NCBI GenBank assembly: GCA_002482645.1
Contig: DLGJ01000007.1
Coordinates: 1 to 64,000 of the forward strand
Origin: Hyphomicrobiaceae bacterium UBA7697
GTDB lineage: Bacteria > Pseudomonadota > Alphaproteobacteria > Rhizobiales > Methyloligellaceae
Direction of reading: 5' to 3'
Length of the DNA stretch: 64,000 bases
The number at the start of each line of letters is the position of its first letter. The first letter of the stretch is position 1. Below are positions 17,006 to 25,120 of this stretch, in pieces. Both the position numbers and the translations under genes were made by a program. A model generated the notes under the pieces. That model searched no databases, had not been told where the DNA came from, and saw nothing but the letters and a program-made list of their open reading frames with translations.

Positions 17006-17509
17006 CTACTCGTCGAGGACCTGCGGCTTGTCCGCATCGACTTCGGCGTCGTCCTCTTCGGTGCCGGCGAGTTCGCCGAGTAACGCCTCGAAATCCTTGG
17101 CTTCGCGGAAATTCTTGTAGACCGACGCGAAGCGGACATAGGCGACGTCGTCCAGCCCTTTGAGAGCCTCCATGACCAGATGGCCGATGGTCTCCGAGTG
17201 GATGTCGTTCTCGCCCATATTCTCGAGCCGGCGGACAATGCCGCTGACCATGCGCTCAATGCGCTCGGGGTCCACGGGCCGCTTCCGCAGCGCAATCTGG
17301 ACCGAGCGCATCAGCTTGTCGCGGTCGAACGGGGTGCGGCGCCCGCTCCGCTTCACGACCGTCAGTTCACGGAGCTGTACCCGTTCGAACGTGGTAAAGC
17401 GGCCGCCGCAATCCGCACAGACGCGGCGGCGCCTTATCGTCGTGTGGTCCTCGCTTGGACGCGAGTCCTTCACTTGGGTATTGGTGCTGCCGCAATAGGG
17501 GCACCGCAT
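17006..17509 (-). CDS. nrdR: Transcriptional repressor NrdR
   Basis: A nucleotide-sensing repressor of ribonucleotide reductase genes. It has an N-terminal zinc ribbon (MRCPYCGS and VCADCGGRFTTFE, four cysteines) followed by an ATP-cone domain (VVKRSGRRTPFDRDKLMRSVQIALRKRPVD). The 167-residue length exceeds the usual 150 because of an acidic tail (EEDDAEVDADKP). It is located between glyA and ribD, the standard alphaproteobacterial order. Confidence 0.96.
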   Translation of the reverse strand: MRCPYCGSTNTQVKDSRPSEDHTTIRRRRVCADCGGRFTTFERVQLRELTVVKRSGRRTPFDRDKLMRSVQIALRKRPVDPERIERMVSGIVRRLENMGENDIHSETIGHLVMEALKGLDDVAYVRFASVYKNFREAKDFEALLGELAGTEEDDAEVDADKPQVLDE

Positions 17510-17551
17510 GGGCGACCGCCCTCCCCTTTGTCCAACACCAAACCCGTTCGC

Positions 17552-18838
17552 TTACACCGAATAGATCGGGAAGCGGCCGCAAAGCTCGATGGCCTGCTTC
17601 TTCACCTTTTCCTCGACGGCGCCATTGCCCTCGTCGCCATTGGCGACGACGCCATCAAGGACCTCGAGGATCATCCCGCCGATCTCTTGGAACTCGGCAA
17701 CCCCAAACCCGCGCGTGGTGCCCGCGGGCGATCCCAAGCGAATGCCCGACGTGATCGTCGGCTTCTCGGGATCGAACGGCACGCCGTTTTTGTTGCAGGT
17801 GATGAAGGCCCGGCCCAAAGCCTCTTCGGCCGCCTTGCCGGTGAGCTTCTTGGGCCGCATGTCGACCAGCATGAGATGCGTGTCGGTGCCGCCCGAGACG
17901 AGAGCGAGTCCCCCGTCCACCAGCGTCTGGCCGAGCGCCTTGGCGTTGTCCATGACCTGTTGGGCGTAGGTCTTGAAGGACGGCTTCAGCGCCTCGCCGA
18001 AAGCCACGGCCTTGCCGGCGATCACATGCATCAGCGGTCCGCCCTGAAGTCCGGGGAAGACGGCCGAGTTGATCTTCTTGCCGATGTCGGCGTCCCTCGA
18101 GACCACGAGACCCGAGCGCGGGCCGCGCAGCGTCTTATGGGTGGTCGTTGTGCAAATGTCGGCGATCGGGACCGGGCTCGGATGAAGACCCGCGGCCACG
18201 AGACCGGCAAAGTGCGCCATGTCCACATGGAGATAGGCGCCGACGGAGTCGGCGATCTCGCGGAAGCGCTTGAAGTCGATGACACGCGGATAGGCGGAAC
18301 CGCCGGCGATGATGAGCTTCGGCTGGTGCTCCTTGGCGAGGCGCTCGACCTCGTCATAGTCGATCAGGTTGGTGTCCTGCGTTACGCCATACTGAACCGC
18401 ATTGAACCATTTGCCGGACTCGTTCGGCGGCGCGCCATGGGTCAAGTGGCCGCCCGCGGCGAGACTCATGCCCATGATTGTGTCGCCCGGCTTGATGAGG
18501 GCGAGCAAAACCGATTGGTTCGCCTGCGAGCCCGAATGGGGCTGGACGTTGGCGAATTCGCAATCGAAGAGCTCCTTGGCACGGTCGATGGCGAGCTGTT
18601 CGACTTCATCCACATATTGGCAACCGCCGTAATAGCGGCGCCCCGGATAACCTTCGGCGTATTTGTTCGTCAAAAGGGTCCCGACCGCGTCGAGCACGGC
18701 CTGCGAGACGATGTTCTCCGATGCGATGAGCTCGATCTCGTCCTGCTGTCGCTGTCCCTCCCGCTTGATGGCGCCCCAAACTGCAGGATCGGTGTCTTCC
18801 AAATGTTTCTTGAAAAAATCGCTCGCCGTCATTTGCAA
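17552..18838 (-). CDS. glyA: Serine hydroxymethyltransferase
   Basis: A PLP enzyme that interconverts serine and glycine with tetrahydrofolate, the main source of one-carbon units. The 428-residue protein has ELIASENIVS, NKYAEGYPGRRYYGGC, NVQPHSGSQANQ, DMAHFAGLVAAG and the PLP lysine motif TTTTHKTLRGPR. It is the first gene of the minus-strand glyA-nrdR-rib-nusB-thiL run, so its upstream region should hold the operon promoter. Confidence 0.97.
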   Translation of the reverse strand: MQMTASDFFKKHLEDTDPAVWGAIKREGQRQQDEIELIASENIVSQAVLDAVGTLLTNKYAEGYPGRRYYGGCQYVDEVEQLAIDRAKELFDCEFANVQPHSGSQANQSVLLALIKPGDTIMGMSLAAGGHLTHGAPPNESGKWFNAVQYGVTQDTNLIDYDEVERLAKEHQPKLIIAGGSAYPRVIDFKRFREIADSVGAYLHVDMAHFAGLVAAGLHPSPVPIADICTTTTHKTLRGPRSGLVVSRDADIGKKINSAVFPGLQGGPLMHVIAGKAVAFGEALKPSFKTYAQQVMDNAKALGQTLVDGGLALVSGGTDTHLMLVDMRPKKLTGKAAEEALGRAFITCNKNGVPFDPEKPTITSGIRLGSPAGTTRGFGVAEFQEIGGMILEVLDGVVANGDEGNGAVEEKVKKQAIELCGRFPIYSV

Positions 18839-19158
18839 CTGCTCCTTGAGCTCAATTCCTTTTAGGCCTGCACGCTACAACTGCTGAATCGGTGTCAGAG
18901 CAGTGAACTCAGGCCGATTTGGCTGCCTCTACCACATGCGGCACGGTCGCGCCAGCGACCACCCAAGAGCTAGAGCCAGTTCGGTCAGAATACTTTGTGG
19001 GCTAAGAAAAACCAGCGCTTTCCAGGGGGATAGCGTGGCATTTGCGCAGAACGCCGGGAGTCCGCGCACTTGGCGCTACGACCGTGGAGGTCTGTTAGAG
19101 CCGCTGCAATTCCGAGTGGCCTGCAGCGGCTTCTTCTCAAATCAGGGCGCGAGCGGGA
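18839..19158. other. Intergenic region with a 10-bp hairpin
   Basis: About 320 bp between glyA and the rhodanese gene. I see no convincing protein gene. The region should contain the glyA promoter and leader. Near its right end a perfect 10-bp inverted repeat, AGCCGCTGCA (19099-19108) and TGCAGCGGCT (19122-19131), is followed on the plus strand by a pyrimidine tract. It could end the rhodanese transcript or be part of an unrecognised RNA. Confidence 0.5.
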
Positions 19159-19698
19159 CTAAACCGCCGCGCTTTGTGTCCCGCCCCCTGGAGCGCCGCG
19201 GTTCCAGGGCATGACGGCCAGAACTTTGGCCATGCCGCAAATTCCGGTCGCGCCGCCGAAGATCAACCCCGCGCCGACGAAACCGGCCAAGGCGTAGAAG
19301 AACGGGGCGGCGAACGTCCCCAGCAAGACAAAGAGGAGTACGAGACTGCCGGCGCCGATCATGACCTGACGGTGGATCTCGATCGGCTGGCTGGCATCCT
19401 TGACGATTGGCAGCCCGGCCTTTTTCCAGGCCTCCAGGCCGCCTTGGAGAATATAGGCCTCGCACGGCGCGGCCTCCCGCAAACGGGCCGCGTTCTGCGC
19501 CGTGCGCATCCCGGACCGGCAATGAAAGACGATTGGCCCTTTGACGCCCGGGAAATCGGTCATTTGCGTCAGGGGGCCGTGATAAGAGCCTGGGACATGT
19601 TCGCGGGCGCGCTCTTCGGCGCCGCGAATGTCGACCAGGGTTCCGCCTTGTGCGATCAGGCGCTTGGCATCTCGTGGGCTGATGGTCGGAAGGCTCAT
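19159..19698 (-). CDS. Rhodanese domain fused to DUF2892 membrane domain (YgaP-like)
   Basis: A 179-residue protein with an N-terminal rhodanese domain and a C-terminal two-helix membrane domain of the DUF2892 type. The sulfur-accepting loop is CRSGMRTA (cysteine about residue 65), preceded by VDIRGAEERAREHVPGS. The membrane part runs from LVLLFVLLGTF to GLIFGGATGICGMAKVLAVMPW. Such YgaP-like proteins relay persulfide sulfur at the inner membrane. The ATG at 19698 is preceded by AGGAGT, which settles the start against the longer frame to 19914. It follows a persulfide-sensor-like ArsR gene by 28 bp. Confidence 0.9.
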   Translation of the reverse strand: MSLPTISPRDAKRLIAQGGTLVDIRGAEERAREHVPGSYHGPLTQMTDFPGVKGPIVFHCRSGMRTAQNAARLREAAPCEAYILQGGLEAWKKAGLPIVKDASQPIEIHRQVMIGAGSLVLLFVLLGTFAAPFFYALAGFVGAGLIFGGATGICGMAKVLAVMPWNRGAPGGGTQSAAV

Positions 19699-19726
19699 TG
19701 GTGTCACTCCTGATCTGAAAGAGCGC

Positions 19727-20044
19727 TCAATTGTCCGGACAATAGAGCTTTTGGAGATATCCGAGCAGAAGCTCGGTACGGGGGTCGGCAATCCGGTACC
19801 AAAGGGTTTGACCGTCGCGCCGGAAGTCGACGAGTTCCTCGTCCCGCATCCGCGCGAGATGTTGAGAGGTTGCCGACTGAGAGAGTCCGGCGGCATCCGA
19901 CAGGGCGCCAACATTGGCTTCGCCCCACTCGGCCAATTTGCAGAGGATCATCAGACGCCGTTCGTTCGCGAGCGCGCGCAGGATGCTCGCCACCAGGGAT
20001 GCGTTGGCCTCGAATGTCGCGAAATCTCTTGATGCGCCTGACAT
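19727..20044 (-). CDS. ArsR/SmtB-family repressor, BigR/SqrR-like
   Basis: A 105-residue winged-helix repressor (HTH SQSATSQHLARMRDEELV, about residues 55-72). It has two cysteines, C35 in LMILCKLAEW and C102 in LYCPDN, spaced 67 residues apart. This nearly matches the dithiol pair of the persulfide sensors BigR, SqrR and YgaV (about 66 residues), and the metal-binding ELCVCDL motif of arsenic/zinc sensors is absent. With a rhodanese-DUF2892 gene 28 bp downstream, a reactive-sulfur-controlled operon is the best reading. Family assignment is firm; the ligand is inference. Confidence 0.88.
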   Translation of the reverse strand: MSGASRDFATFEANASLVASILRALANERRLMILCKLAEWGEANVGALSDAAGLSQSATSQHLARMRDEELVDFRRDGQTLWYRIADPRTELLLGYLQKLYCPDN

Positions 20045-20076
20045 TGTCTCAAACCGCCCTCTTATTAGAGGTAGCT

Positions 20077-20105
20077 AATTTAGTTATCGCTAATATTAAA
20101 GTCAA
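20077..20105 (-). promoter_or_regulatory. Promoter and possible operator of the ArsR-rhodanese operon
   Basis: On the minus strand TTGACT (20100-20105) and TAAATT (20077-20082) are separated by 17 bp. The AT-rich spacer contains a short inverted repeat TTAG-N6-CTAA (20080-20093), well placed for autorepression. Confidence 0.5.
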
Positions 20106-20218
20106 CGAGGGATCGTTGCCGGGGGTGTCCGGCGTCCCGTGAAGCCCTGTTCGCAGCTTGCCGGACCGCCAGGCGCCAATGGCCGGACGCGCCTTCAGCG
20201 GTTCGCGGGATCCGCAAC

Positions 20219-20250
20219 AAAAAAGCCGTCCCGGCGATGCGGAACGGCTT
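20219..20250 (-). terminator. Intrinsic terminator downstream of ldtP
   Basis: On the minus strand AAGCCGTTCCG, loop, CGGGACGGCTT form a strong stem followed by a run of T (20224-20219). It lies 24 bp after the transpeptidase stop codon. Confidence 0.8.
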
Positions 20251-20273
20251 TGGATCGTCTCCGGGACGGCCGG

Positions 20274-21653
20274 TTAGTAGTTCGATGCGTATGTCCCGCG
20301 CGTGTCGAGGCCATAGATGTCTGGACGGAAGTGCACCATGCCGTCCGGTGTCGACCATGCGCTGATATAGGTGAAATAGACGCCGATCGTTTGCGTGACG
20401 GGCACGTTCTCCTGAACGCCGTTGTGCTTCATGGAATCGACGCGCGACAGGTTCCACGCGGAATTGTTGTCGAGCACCCAGGCCGCCAAGCGATCCACGT
20501 TGTGCGTCCGCACGCAGCCATGGCTCTCGAAGCGCACGGCCTTGCCGAACAGGCTCTTCAAAGGCGTGTCGTGGATATAGACCGCATCCTTGTTCGGGAA
20601 GTCGATCTTCACGAAGCCGAGCGAGTTCTCCTCGTAAGGCCGCTGACGGAACCGATAGCCCTTCGGCGTGTCGCTATACCAATCGATGCCGCGTGGGTCG
20701 ACTATGTTCCCTTGCCCGTCGATGGCTTCCATGTTGTAGGCCTCGAGCACGTCCTGTCCGCGCGATCTGAACTCGCGGCCTTTTGGAATGATGTCGGCGA
20801 GCACGATGCTGCGCGGCACGTTCCAATACGGATTGAACTTCACCTGCGAGACCTTGCTGGACAGGGTCGGCGTCGGATGCTCGATCTTGCCGACAACGGC
20901 CGTGTTGCGAAGCTCCACGCGTCCGCCCCGCACGGCCTCGACCTGCGCTGCGGGGATATTGACCTGGATATACCGGTTAGACGTCTTGCCCGCGCGCTGC
21001 TGCAGCCGCTTGAGGCTGGCCTCGAGCTGCGCCAAGCGTGCGTTGGCGGGCACGTTCAAAGCCGCCACCGTTGCCTTGGAGTCCACGACGCCGGTGGCCG
21101 GAAGCCCATGACGATATTGGAAACGCTTGACCGCGGCGACCGTCGCCGCGTCGTAACGGCCAGGCTCGCTCACACTCAGCAAATCGCCGCCGATCTGAAG
21201 CCGGCGCTGCAAGGTCTGAATATTCGCACCGCGCCGTCCCGGCTTCATCGCCACGGGCGCCACCATTGGCCAACCGCCCTGCGCCACGATGGCCCGGTAT
21301 TGCTCGATAGCGGCTTTCGTCGCCGCGATATTCTGGGGGGCGAGCGTTGGCGTGCCGAGACCCGGATTGAGGATCATCGCCACTTCCGGATCGCCGGTCG
21401 GCAATTCGGAGCGCGTCACCTCGCCTTGCGGCTGCGCATTGCGCGACCCGCCGCCGAACAAACCGCCGAATAGGCCGCCTTGTCCGCCCGTCCCGCTCTG
21501 CGAGGCCTGCTGGCTCCGGTCGTCTTGGGACTTGTTGAACATGTTGAACGGGCCGGCGCTCGAAGGCTGTGCGCTCACGCACAAAAACGCCGTCGCAAGT
21601 CCCGCGACAGCGAGTCGAGACCCTGCCGTCAAAATAGTCGCTGAAGTGGGCAT
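20274..21653 (-). CDS. ldtP: L,D-transpeptidase, LdtP-like
   Basis: Forms 3-3 crosslinks in peptidoglycan or attaches envelope proteins; it acts in the periplasm. The 459 residues comprise a signal peptide ending near FLCVSAQPSSAG, a Gly/Gln-rich spacer (GGLFGGLFGGG), a peptidoglycan-binding domain (RRGANIQTLQRRLQIGG to KRFQYRHGLPATG) and a YkuD catalytic domain with HDTPLKSLF and FESHGCVRTHN, whose cysteine is about residue 380. A MarR-type gene of the LdtR class lies 348 bp upstream, the pairing described in Liberibacter and Sinorhizobium, hence the symbol. The substrate peptide is not visible. Confidence 0.9.
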   Translation of the reverse strand: MPTSATILTAGSRLAVAGLATAFLCVSAQPSSAGPFNMFNKSQDDRSQQASQSGTGGQGGLFGGLFGGGSRNAQPQGEVTRSELPTGDPEVAMILNPGLGTPTLAPQNIAATKAAIEQYRAIVAQGGWPMVAPVAMKPGRRGANIQTLQRRLQIGGDLLSVSEPGRYDAATVAAVKRFQYRHGLPATGVVDSKATVAALNVPANARLAQLEASLKRLQQRAGKTSNRYIQVNIPAAQVEAVRGGRVELRNTAVVGKIEHPTPTLSSKVSQVKFNPYWNVPRSIVLADIIPKGREFRSRGQDVLEAYNMEAIDGQGNIVDPRGIDWYSDTPKGYRFRQRPYEENSLGFVKIDFPNKDAVYIHDTPLKSLFGKAVRFESHGCVRTHNVDRLAAWVLDNNSAWNLSRVDSMKHNGVQENVPVTQTIGVYFTYISAWSTPDGMVHFRPDIYGLDTRGTYASNY

Positions 21654-21691
21654 GCGCCGCTCCCGTCACCTGCGGCAACTCATATCGCTTC

Positions 21692-21779
21692 ATTATAAGC
21701 GGAATGCTGCCGTAGCTCCACCCGTTTCGGGCGCTATTGAATCCGCGCGGAGCCTTACAAATCCTTAAACACTGTAAGG
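21692..21779 (-). promoter_or_regulatory. ldtP promoter with upstream inverted repeat
   Basis: A perfect -10 hexamer TATAAT lies at 21692-21697 on the minus strand; the -35 at 17 bp is weak (TGGAGC), as expected of a regulated promoter. About 55 bp further upstream is the inverted repeat CCTTACA-N13-TGTAAGG (21753-21759 and 21773-21779), a candidate site for a dimeric regulator such as LdtR. The 21654-22001 gap also holds a 38-nt hairpin (21936-21973) with no T tract, probably the end of the ldtR transcript. Confidence 0.4.
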
Positions 21780-22001
21780 CGGTGCGCCGTTTAGCACCCG
21801 GATCCAATCAAAACGCATCGACGTTCGATTGTCCCCCGTGGCCGTGTTGCACCGGCGCTTAGCGCGGACAACCTGCCGTTACGGAGATCATGACGGGAAA
21901 ATAGGGCGAATTTGGGTGCCGGACCCACGCGAGGCGGATTGTCCCGGGTGCGTCGCGCACCCCGGAACAATCCCTCGCCTGCATTCGTCCTGTGTTCGTG
22001 G

Positions 22002-22511
22002 CTAGAGCTGGTAGCGGATTTGGTCGGACCAAAAACGCTGCAGACGGAACATGGCCTTGTTCAATTTTTCGAGATCGTCCTGGGCGACGCCGCCAACCTG
22101 CTCCAGCGAACCGAGCTGCCGCTCGAAAAGCCGGTTGACCACCTCGGAGACTTCCTGACCCTTCTCGGTCAGGCTCACGCGCACCGAACGGCGGTCGGTG
22201 GTCGAACGCTGATGATTGACGAAGCCGGCCTGGACGAGCTTCTTGAGATTGTAAGACACGTTCGAGCCAAGGTAATAGCCCCGGCCCGTCAGCTCACCGG
22301 CCGTCACTTCATCGTCGCCGATGTTGTACAGCAGCAGAGCTTGGATGCTGTTTACGTCCGTGCGCCCAAGACGCTCGAACTCATCCTTGATGACGTCCAA
22401 AAGCAACCGGTGCAGTTGCTCGATCAATTTCAGAGAACCTAGATAAGAGCTCTTGAGGTCTTTTGCCTCATCGTCGCTCGTATGCGTCCCTATTTTTAGG
22501 GCTACACTCAT
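22002..22511 (-). CDS. ldtR: MarR-family regulator, LdtR-like
   Basis: A 169-residue winged-helix dimer protein: IQALLLYNIGDDEVTAGELTGRGYYLGSNVSYNLKKLVQAGFV is the recognition region (residues 57-99) and STTDRRSVRVSLTEKG is the wing. The YYLGSNVSYNLKKL sequence and neighbourhood match the LdtR regulator that controls an L,D-transpeptidase and stress tolerance in Hyphomicrobiales. An 8-bp inverted repeat CTCGTCAG/CTGACGAG (22520-22527 and 22549-22556) sits directly upstream of the start and may be an operator or a leader hairpin. Confidence 0.88.
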   Translation of the reverse strand: MSVALKIGTHTSDDEAKDLKSSYLGSLKLIEQLHRLLLDVIKDEFERLGRTDVNSIQALLLYNIGDDEVTAGELTGRGYYLGSNVSYNLKKLVQAGFVNHQRSTTDRRSVRVSLTEKGQEVSEVVNRLFERQLGSLEQVGGVAQDDLEKLNKAMFRLQRFWSDQIRYQL

Positions 22512-22668
22512 CGCCTACCCTCGTCAGTTGTTGTTAATCCCCAACTTGCTGACGAGTATAGGAACGGCCCGACTAAGATGCGCTTAATTGGAACGCTTAA
22601 GAGTCGATAAAATTCTAAGATTAATTCGTGGTTATGTTTGCGCGCGGGCCGTTTGATTCCAACGATTC

Positions 22669-23742
22669 TTAGAAAACTAGCTTCTGCTCGTTAAGCTTGA
22701 GTTCACCGTCCACCGGTGTTTCGAACAGGCGTTCGATGCTGGAATCGTCAACCTCCGCGACCGTCGCCGGCGCCCATTGTGGCATGCGTCCCTTGCCCGC
22801 GATGCGGGCATCGATGCCCTCCCGGAAATCGGGGGTGGTCACGAGATGGGATGCCAGGCGGAATTCCAGCCTCAAGGCCTCGTCGAGTTCCAAGGACTTG
22901 CCGCGCCGCATCTGCTGAAACGCGATCTTGAGCGAAGTTGGCGACTTCTCGCGCAGGGTCGCGGCCGTCTGCTTGGCCCAGTCCTCGTAAGGACCTTCAG
23001 GCTCCGCATCGAGCCGTTCCAGAATTTCCTCGACGGAAGGCGCCGAGAAGATACGGTCGATCGCCGGGGTGAAGCGTACCAATTCGCCTTCGCCGGGATC
23101 TCGATGAAGACCGTCGAGCAGACGGTCGATAGGATGATTGTCGGCTAGAGCGGCTTTGATGACGCCGAAATAGGACGACGGAATGTAGTGGCTGACAAGG
23201 CGCAGACGGTAGGCATCCGCCGGACCGACGACGGCACCGGTCAGGGCCAGATAGGTTCCCATCCAGCCGAAAAGGCGGGGCAAAAAATAGGTTCCGCCGA
23301 TATCCGGCAGGAATCCGATGCCCACTTGGGGCATCGCGAAACGGTAGCCCTCGCCCGCGACGCAATGGGTGCCGAGCAGGGAAATGCCGATGCCGCCGCC
23401 AAAGGCCAACCCATTGATCAAGGGCACGTTTGGCCGGATGAATTTCTCCAAGACCCAAACATGGGTATAAGCAGCGCGGTAGAATTCCCGAATTTCATCA
23501 ATTGCGTTGTCATGGTTCAATGCGTTCAGGATCTTCAGATCGCCCCCGCTGCAGAAGACAGTGGGGTGGGTCGACTCCATGGCGACGCCGTATATATGCG
23601 GCGCGGGCGCCCAACGCTGGTAGTTGGCGCTCAAGGCCTCGAACATCTCGCGCGTGAGCGCGTTCAACCTGGCGGGACGGTCGAGCGTGACGATACCCGC
23701 CCGGTCGTTTTCCTCGAAGGTGATCCCAAGCGGTCCGGGCAA
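22669..23742 (-). CDS. Enoyl-CoA hydratase/isomerase family, 3-hydroxyisobutyryl-CoA hydrolase-like
   Basis: A 357-residue crotonase-fold protein. The oxyanion-hole segments FCSGGDLKILN (about residue 63) and LAFGGGIGISLLGTHCVAGE (about 112) are clear, followed by PQVGIGFLPDIGGTYFLPRLFG, the pattern characteristic of the 3-hydroxyisobutyryl-CoA hydrolase branch in valine breakdown. The extra C-terminal 100 residues over ordinary enoyl-CoA hydratases also fit that branch. No other valine-pathway gene is nearby, so a general acyl-CoA role stays possible. Confidence 0.82.
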   Translation of the reverse strand: MPGPLGITFEENDRAGIVTLDRPARLNALTREMFEALSANYQRWAPAPHIYGVAMESTHPTVFCSGGDLKILNALNHDNAIDEIREFYRAAYTHVWVLEKFIRPNVPLINGLAFGGGIGISLLGTHCVAGEGYRFAMPQVGIGFLPDIGGTYFLPRLFGWMGTYLALTGAVVGPADAYRLRLVSHYIPSSYFGVIKAALADNHPIDRLLDGLHRDPGEGELVRFTPAIDRIFSAPSVEEILERLDAEPEGPYEDWAKQTAATLREKSPTSLKIAFQQMRRGKSLELDEALRLEFRLASHLVTTPDFREGIDARIAGKGRMPQWAPATVAEVDDSSIERLFETPVDGELKLNEQKLVF

Positions 23743-23861
23743 ACGCGTAAATCCCCAAATGCGATGGCGAGAGTTGAGTTTCCAAACGGTCCGGCGCAGC
23801 TAGCATTCCAAGGCCAAAACCACAAGCCACTGAGCTGCGGCATGTTCGGGCGGGGAACGCA

Positions 23862-24989
23862 ATGACCGGCGCACCCGGCATGCGCTTCGCGACCGGCTCG
23901 CATTGGCTGGCGCTGCTGGCCGGGTGCCTCCTCGGCCCCAATCCCGCCTTCGCACAACAAGCGGCGATGCCACTGCCCGATGCGGCACCCGGACGGCATG
24001 TCCCACCGCCCCCTGCGAGCGCCGTTGCCGCGCCGGACCGGAATCCGTCCGAGCCCGCCGGGACGAAGGACGCCCCGCCGGCGTCCGAGGAGACCGAGCT
24101 CGCGCCCCCGCCGCGACAGAACCCAATCCGAAGCGGTTCGGACCCCAACGCGGCGAAGCCCCCGAAATCCGCCGCGGCCCTCGAGCGGTGCGCGAAGCTT
24201 CTGGACGGGCTCGAACTGGACTACGTCCACCTGGATCCGATCCGCAAAGGCCCGTGCGGCACGGCGGCACCGATCAAGGTCAGCGCCATCGGCGCGCACC
24301 CCGCCGTCAAGGTTTCTCCGCCCGCGATCGTCAACTGCACGGTCGCCGCGACGCTGTACAAATGGTTCGAGACCTCCGTCCAGCCAACGGCGGCCGCGCT
24401 CGGAACCCGCGTCGTCGCCATCAAGAATGCCGCGTCCTATATGTGCCGCAATCAGTATGGGCGCCCGGATACGAAACTCAGCGAACATGCGCTGGCGAAC
24501 GCGCTCGACATCAGGGCCTTTATTCTTGCATCGGGCCAATCGATCCCGATCCTCGGCAATTGGCCCTATGGACGGCGCCCTGTCCGGCCGCAACTGGCCG
24601 GCATGCCCCTGCCCAATCCGGCGCGCGATCACTCGACGCTCCCGCCGGATGAAAACGGCACACCCGGCGTCAAGGTGCTCTCTACACCTCCCGAGGATCA
24701 GCAATTCGGCCATGAGTACGATGAATTGCGCCGGGTGGCCACGAACCCGTTCTTCAAGCCGCTCTTCGCCGCGCCGGCGGAACTCGTGGAGCCCGAGGTC
24801 GAAGAACCCGAAGGACCGGTACCCGCGGGCAGTCTCAGCCGCGCCGACGCGAAGGCGTTCCTGCGCACGGTCCATGACGATGCGTGCAAGCTGTTCTGGA
24901 CCGTGCTGGGACCGGAAGCCAACGCGGCGCACCGCGACCACTTCCATCTCGATATGCGCAAGCGCCGCTATGTAAGGATTTGCGATTAG
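23862..24989 (+). CDS. Extensin-family protein with secretion signal
   Basis: A 375-residue exported protein with a signal segment (LALLAGCLLGPNPAFAQ), a long Pro/Ala-rich spacer (about residues 40-100) and an extensin-like C-terminal domain: PCGTAAPIKVSAIG, AIVNCTVAATLYKWF, SYMCRNQYGRPDTKLSEHALANALDIRAF and closing HRDHFHLDMR. The SEHALANALDI and HFHLD motifs are histidine/aspartate pairs suggesting a metal-dependent peptidase-like fold related to the D-Ala-D-Ala carboxypeptidase/MepA group. An envelope role is inferred; the substrate is unknown. A strong terminator follows. Confidence 0.85.
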   Translation: MTGAPGMRFATGSHWLALLAGCLLGPNPAFAQQAAMPLPDAAPGRHVPPPPASAVAAPDRNPSEPAGTKDAPPASEETELAPPPRQNPIRSGSDPNAAKPPKSAAALERCAKLLDGLELDYVHLDPIRKGPCGTAAPIKVSAIGAHPAVKVSPPAIVNCTVAATLYKWFETSVQPTAAALGTRVVAIKNAASYMCRNQYGRPDTKLSEHALANALDIRAFILASGQSIPILGNWPYGRRPVRPQLAGMPLPNPARDHSTLPPDENGTPGVKVLSTPPEDQQFGHEYDELRRVATNPFFKPLFAAPAELVEPEVEEPEGPVPAGSLSRADAKAFLRTVHDDACKLFWTVLGPEANAAHRDHFHLDMRKRRYVRICD

Positions 24990-25036
24990 GCGCTTGCGGC
25001 CAAACCTAAGAAAACCATGCCGGCGCCGGGCTCTAG

Positions 25037-25073
25037 CGGGAACCTTACCTCCGATGGTAGGGTTTCCCGTTTT
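25037..25073 (+). terminator. Intrinsic terminator after the extensin-family gene
   Basis: A 13-bp stem with one bulge (CGGGAA-CCTTACC pairing with GGTAGGG-TTTCCCG), a 6-nt loop and TTTT (25070-25073). It lies 47 bp after the stop codon and before the hemB start, which argues against starting hemB at the TTG at 25076. Confidence 0.8.
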
Positions 25074-25120
25074 ACTTGCTTCCTGGCTGGAGGCCAGGCC
25101 AATCGAGGGAAGTGTATCGC

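Noticed and set aside
23664..24947. 427-codon minus-strand frame opposite the extensin-family gene
   Set aside because: Arg-rich shadow; the plus strand encodes a signal peptide and a clear extensin-like domain.
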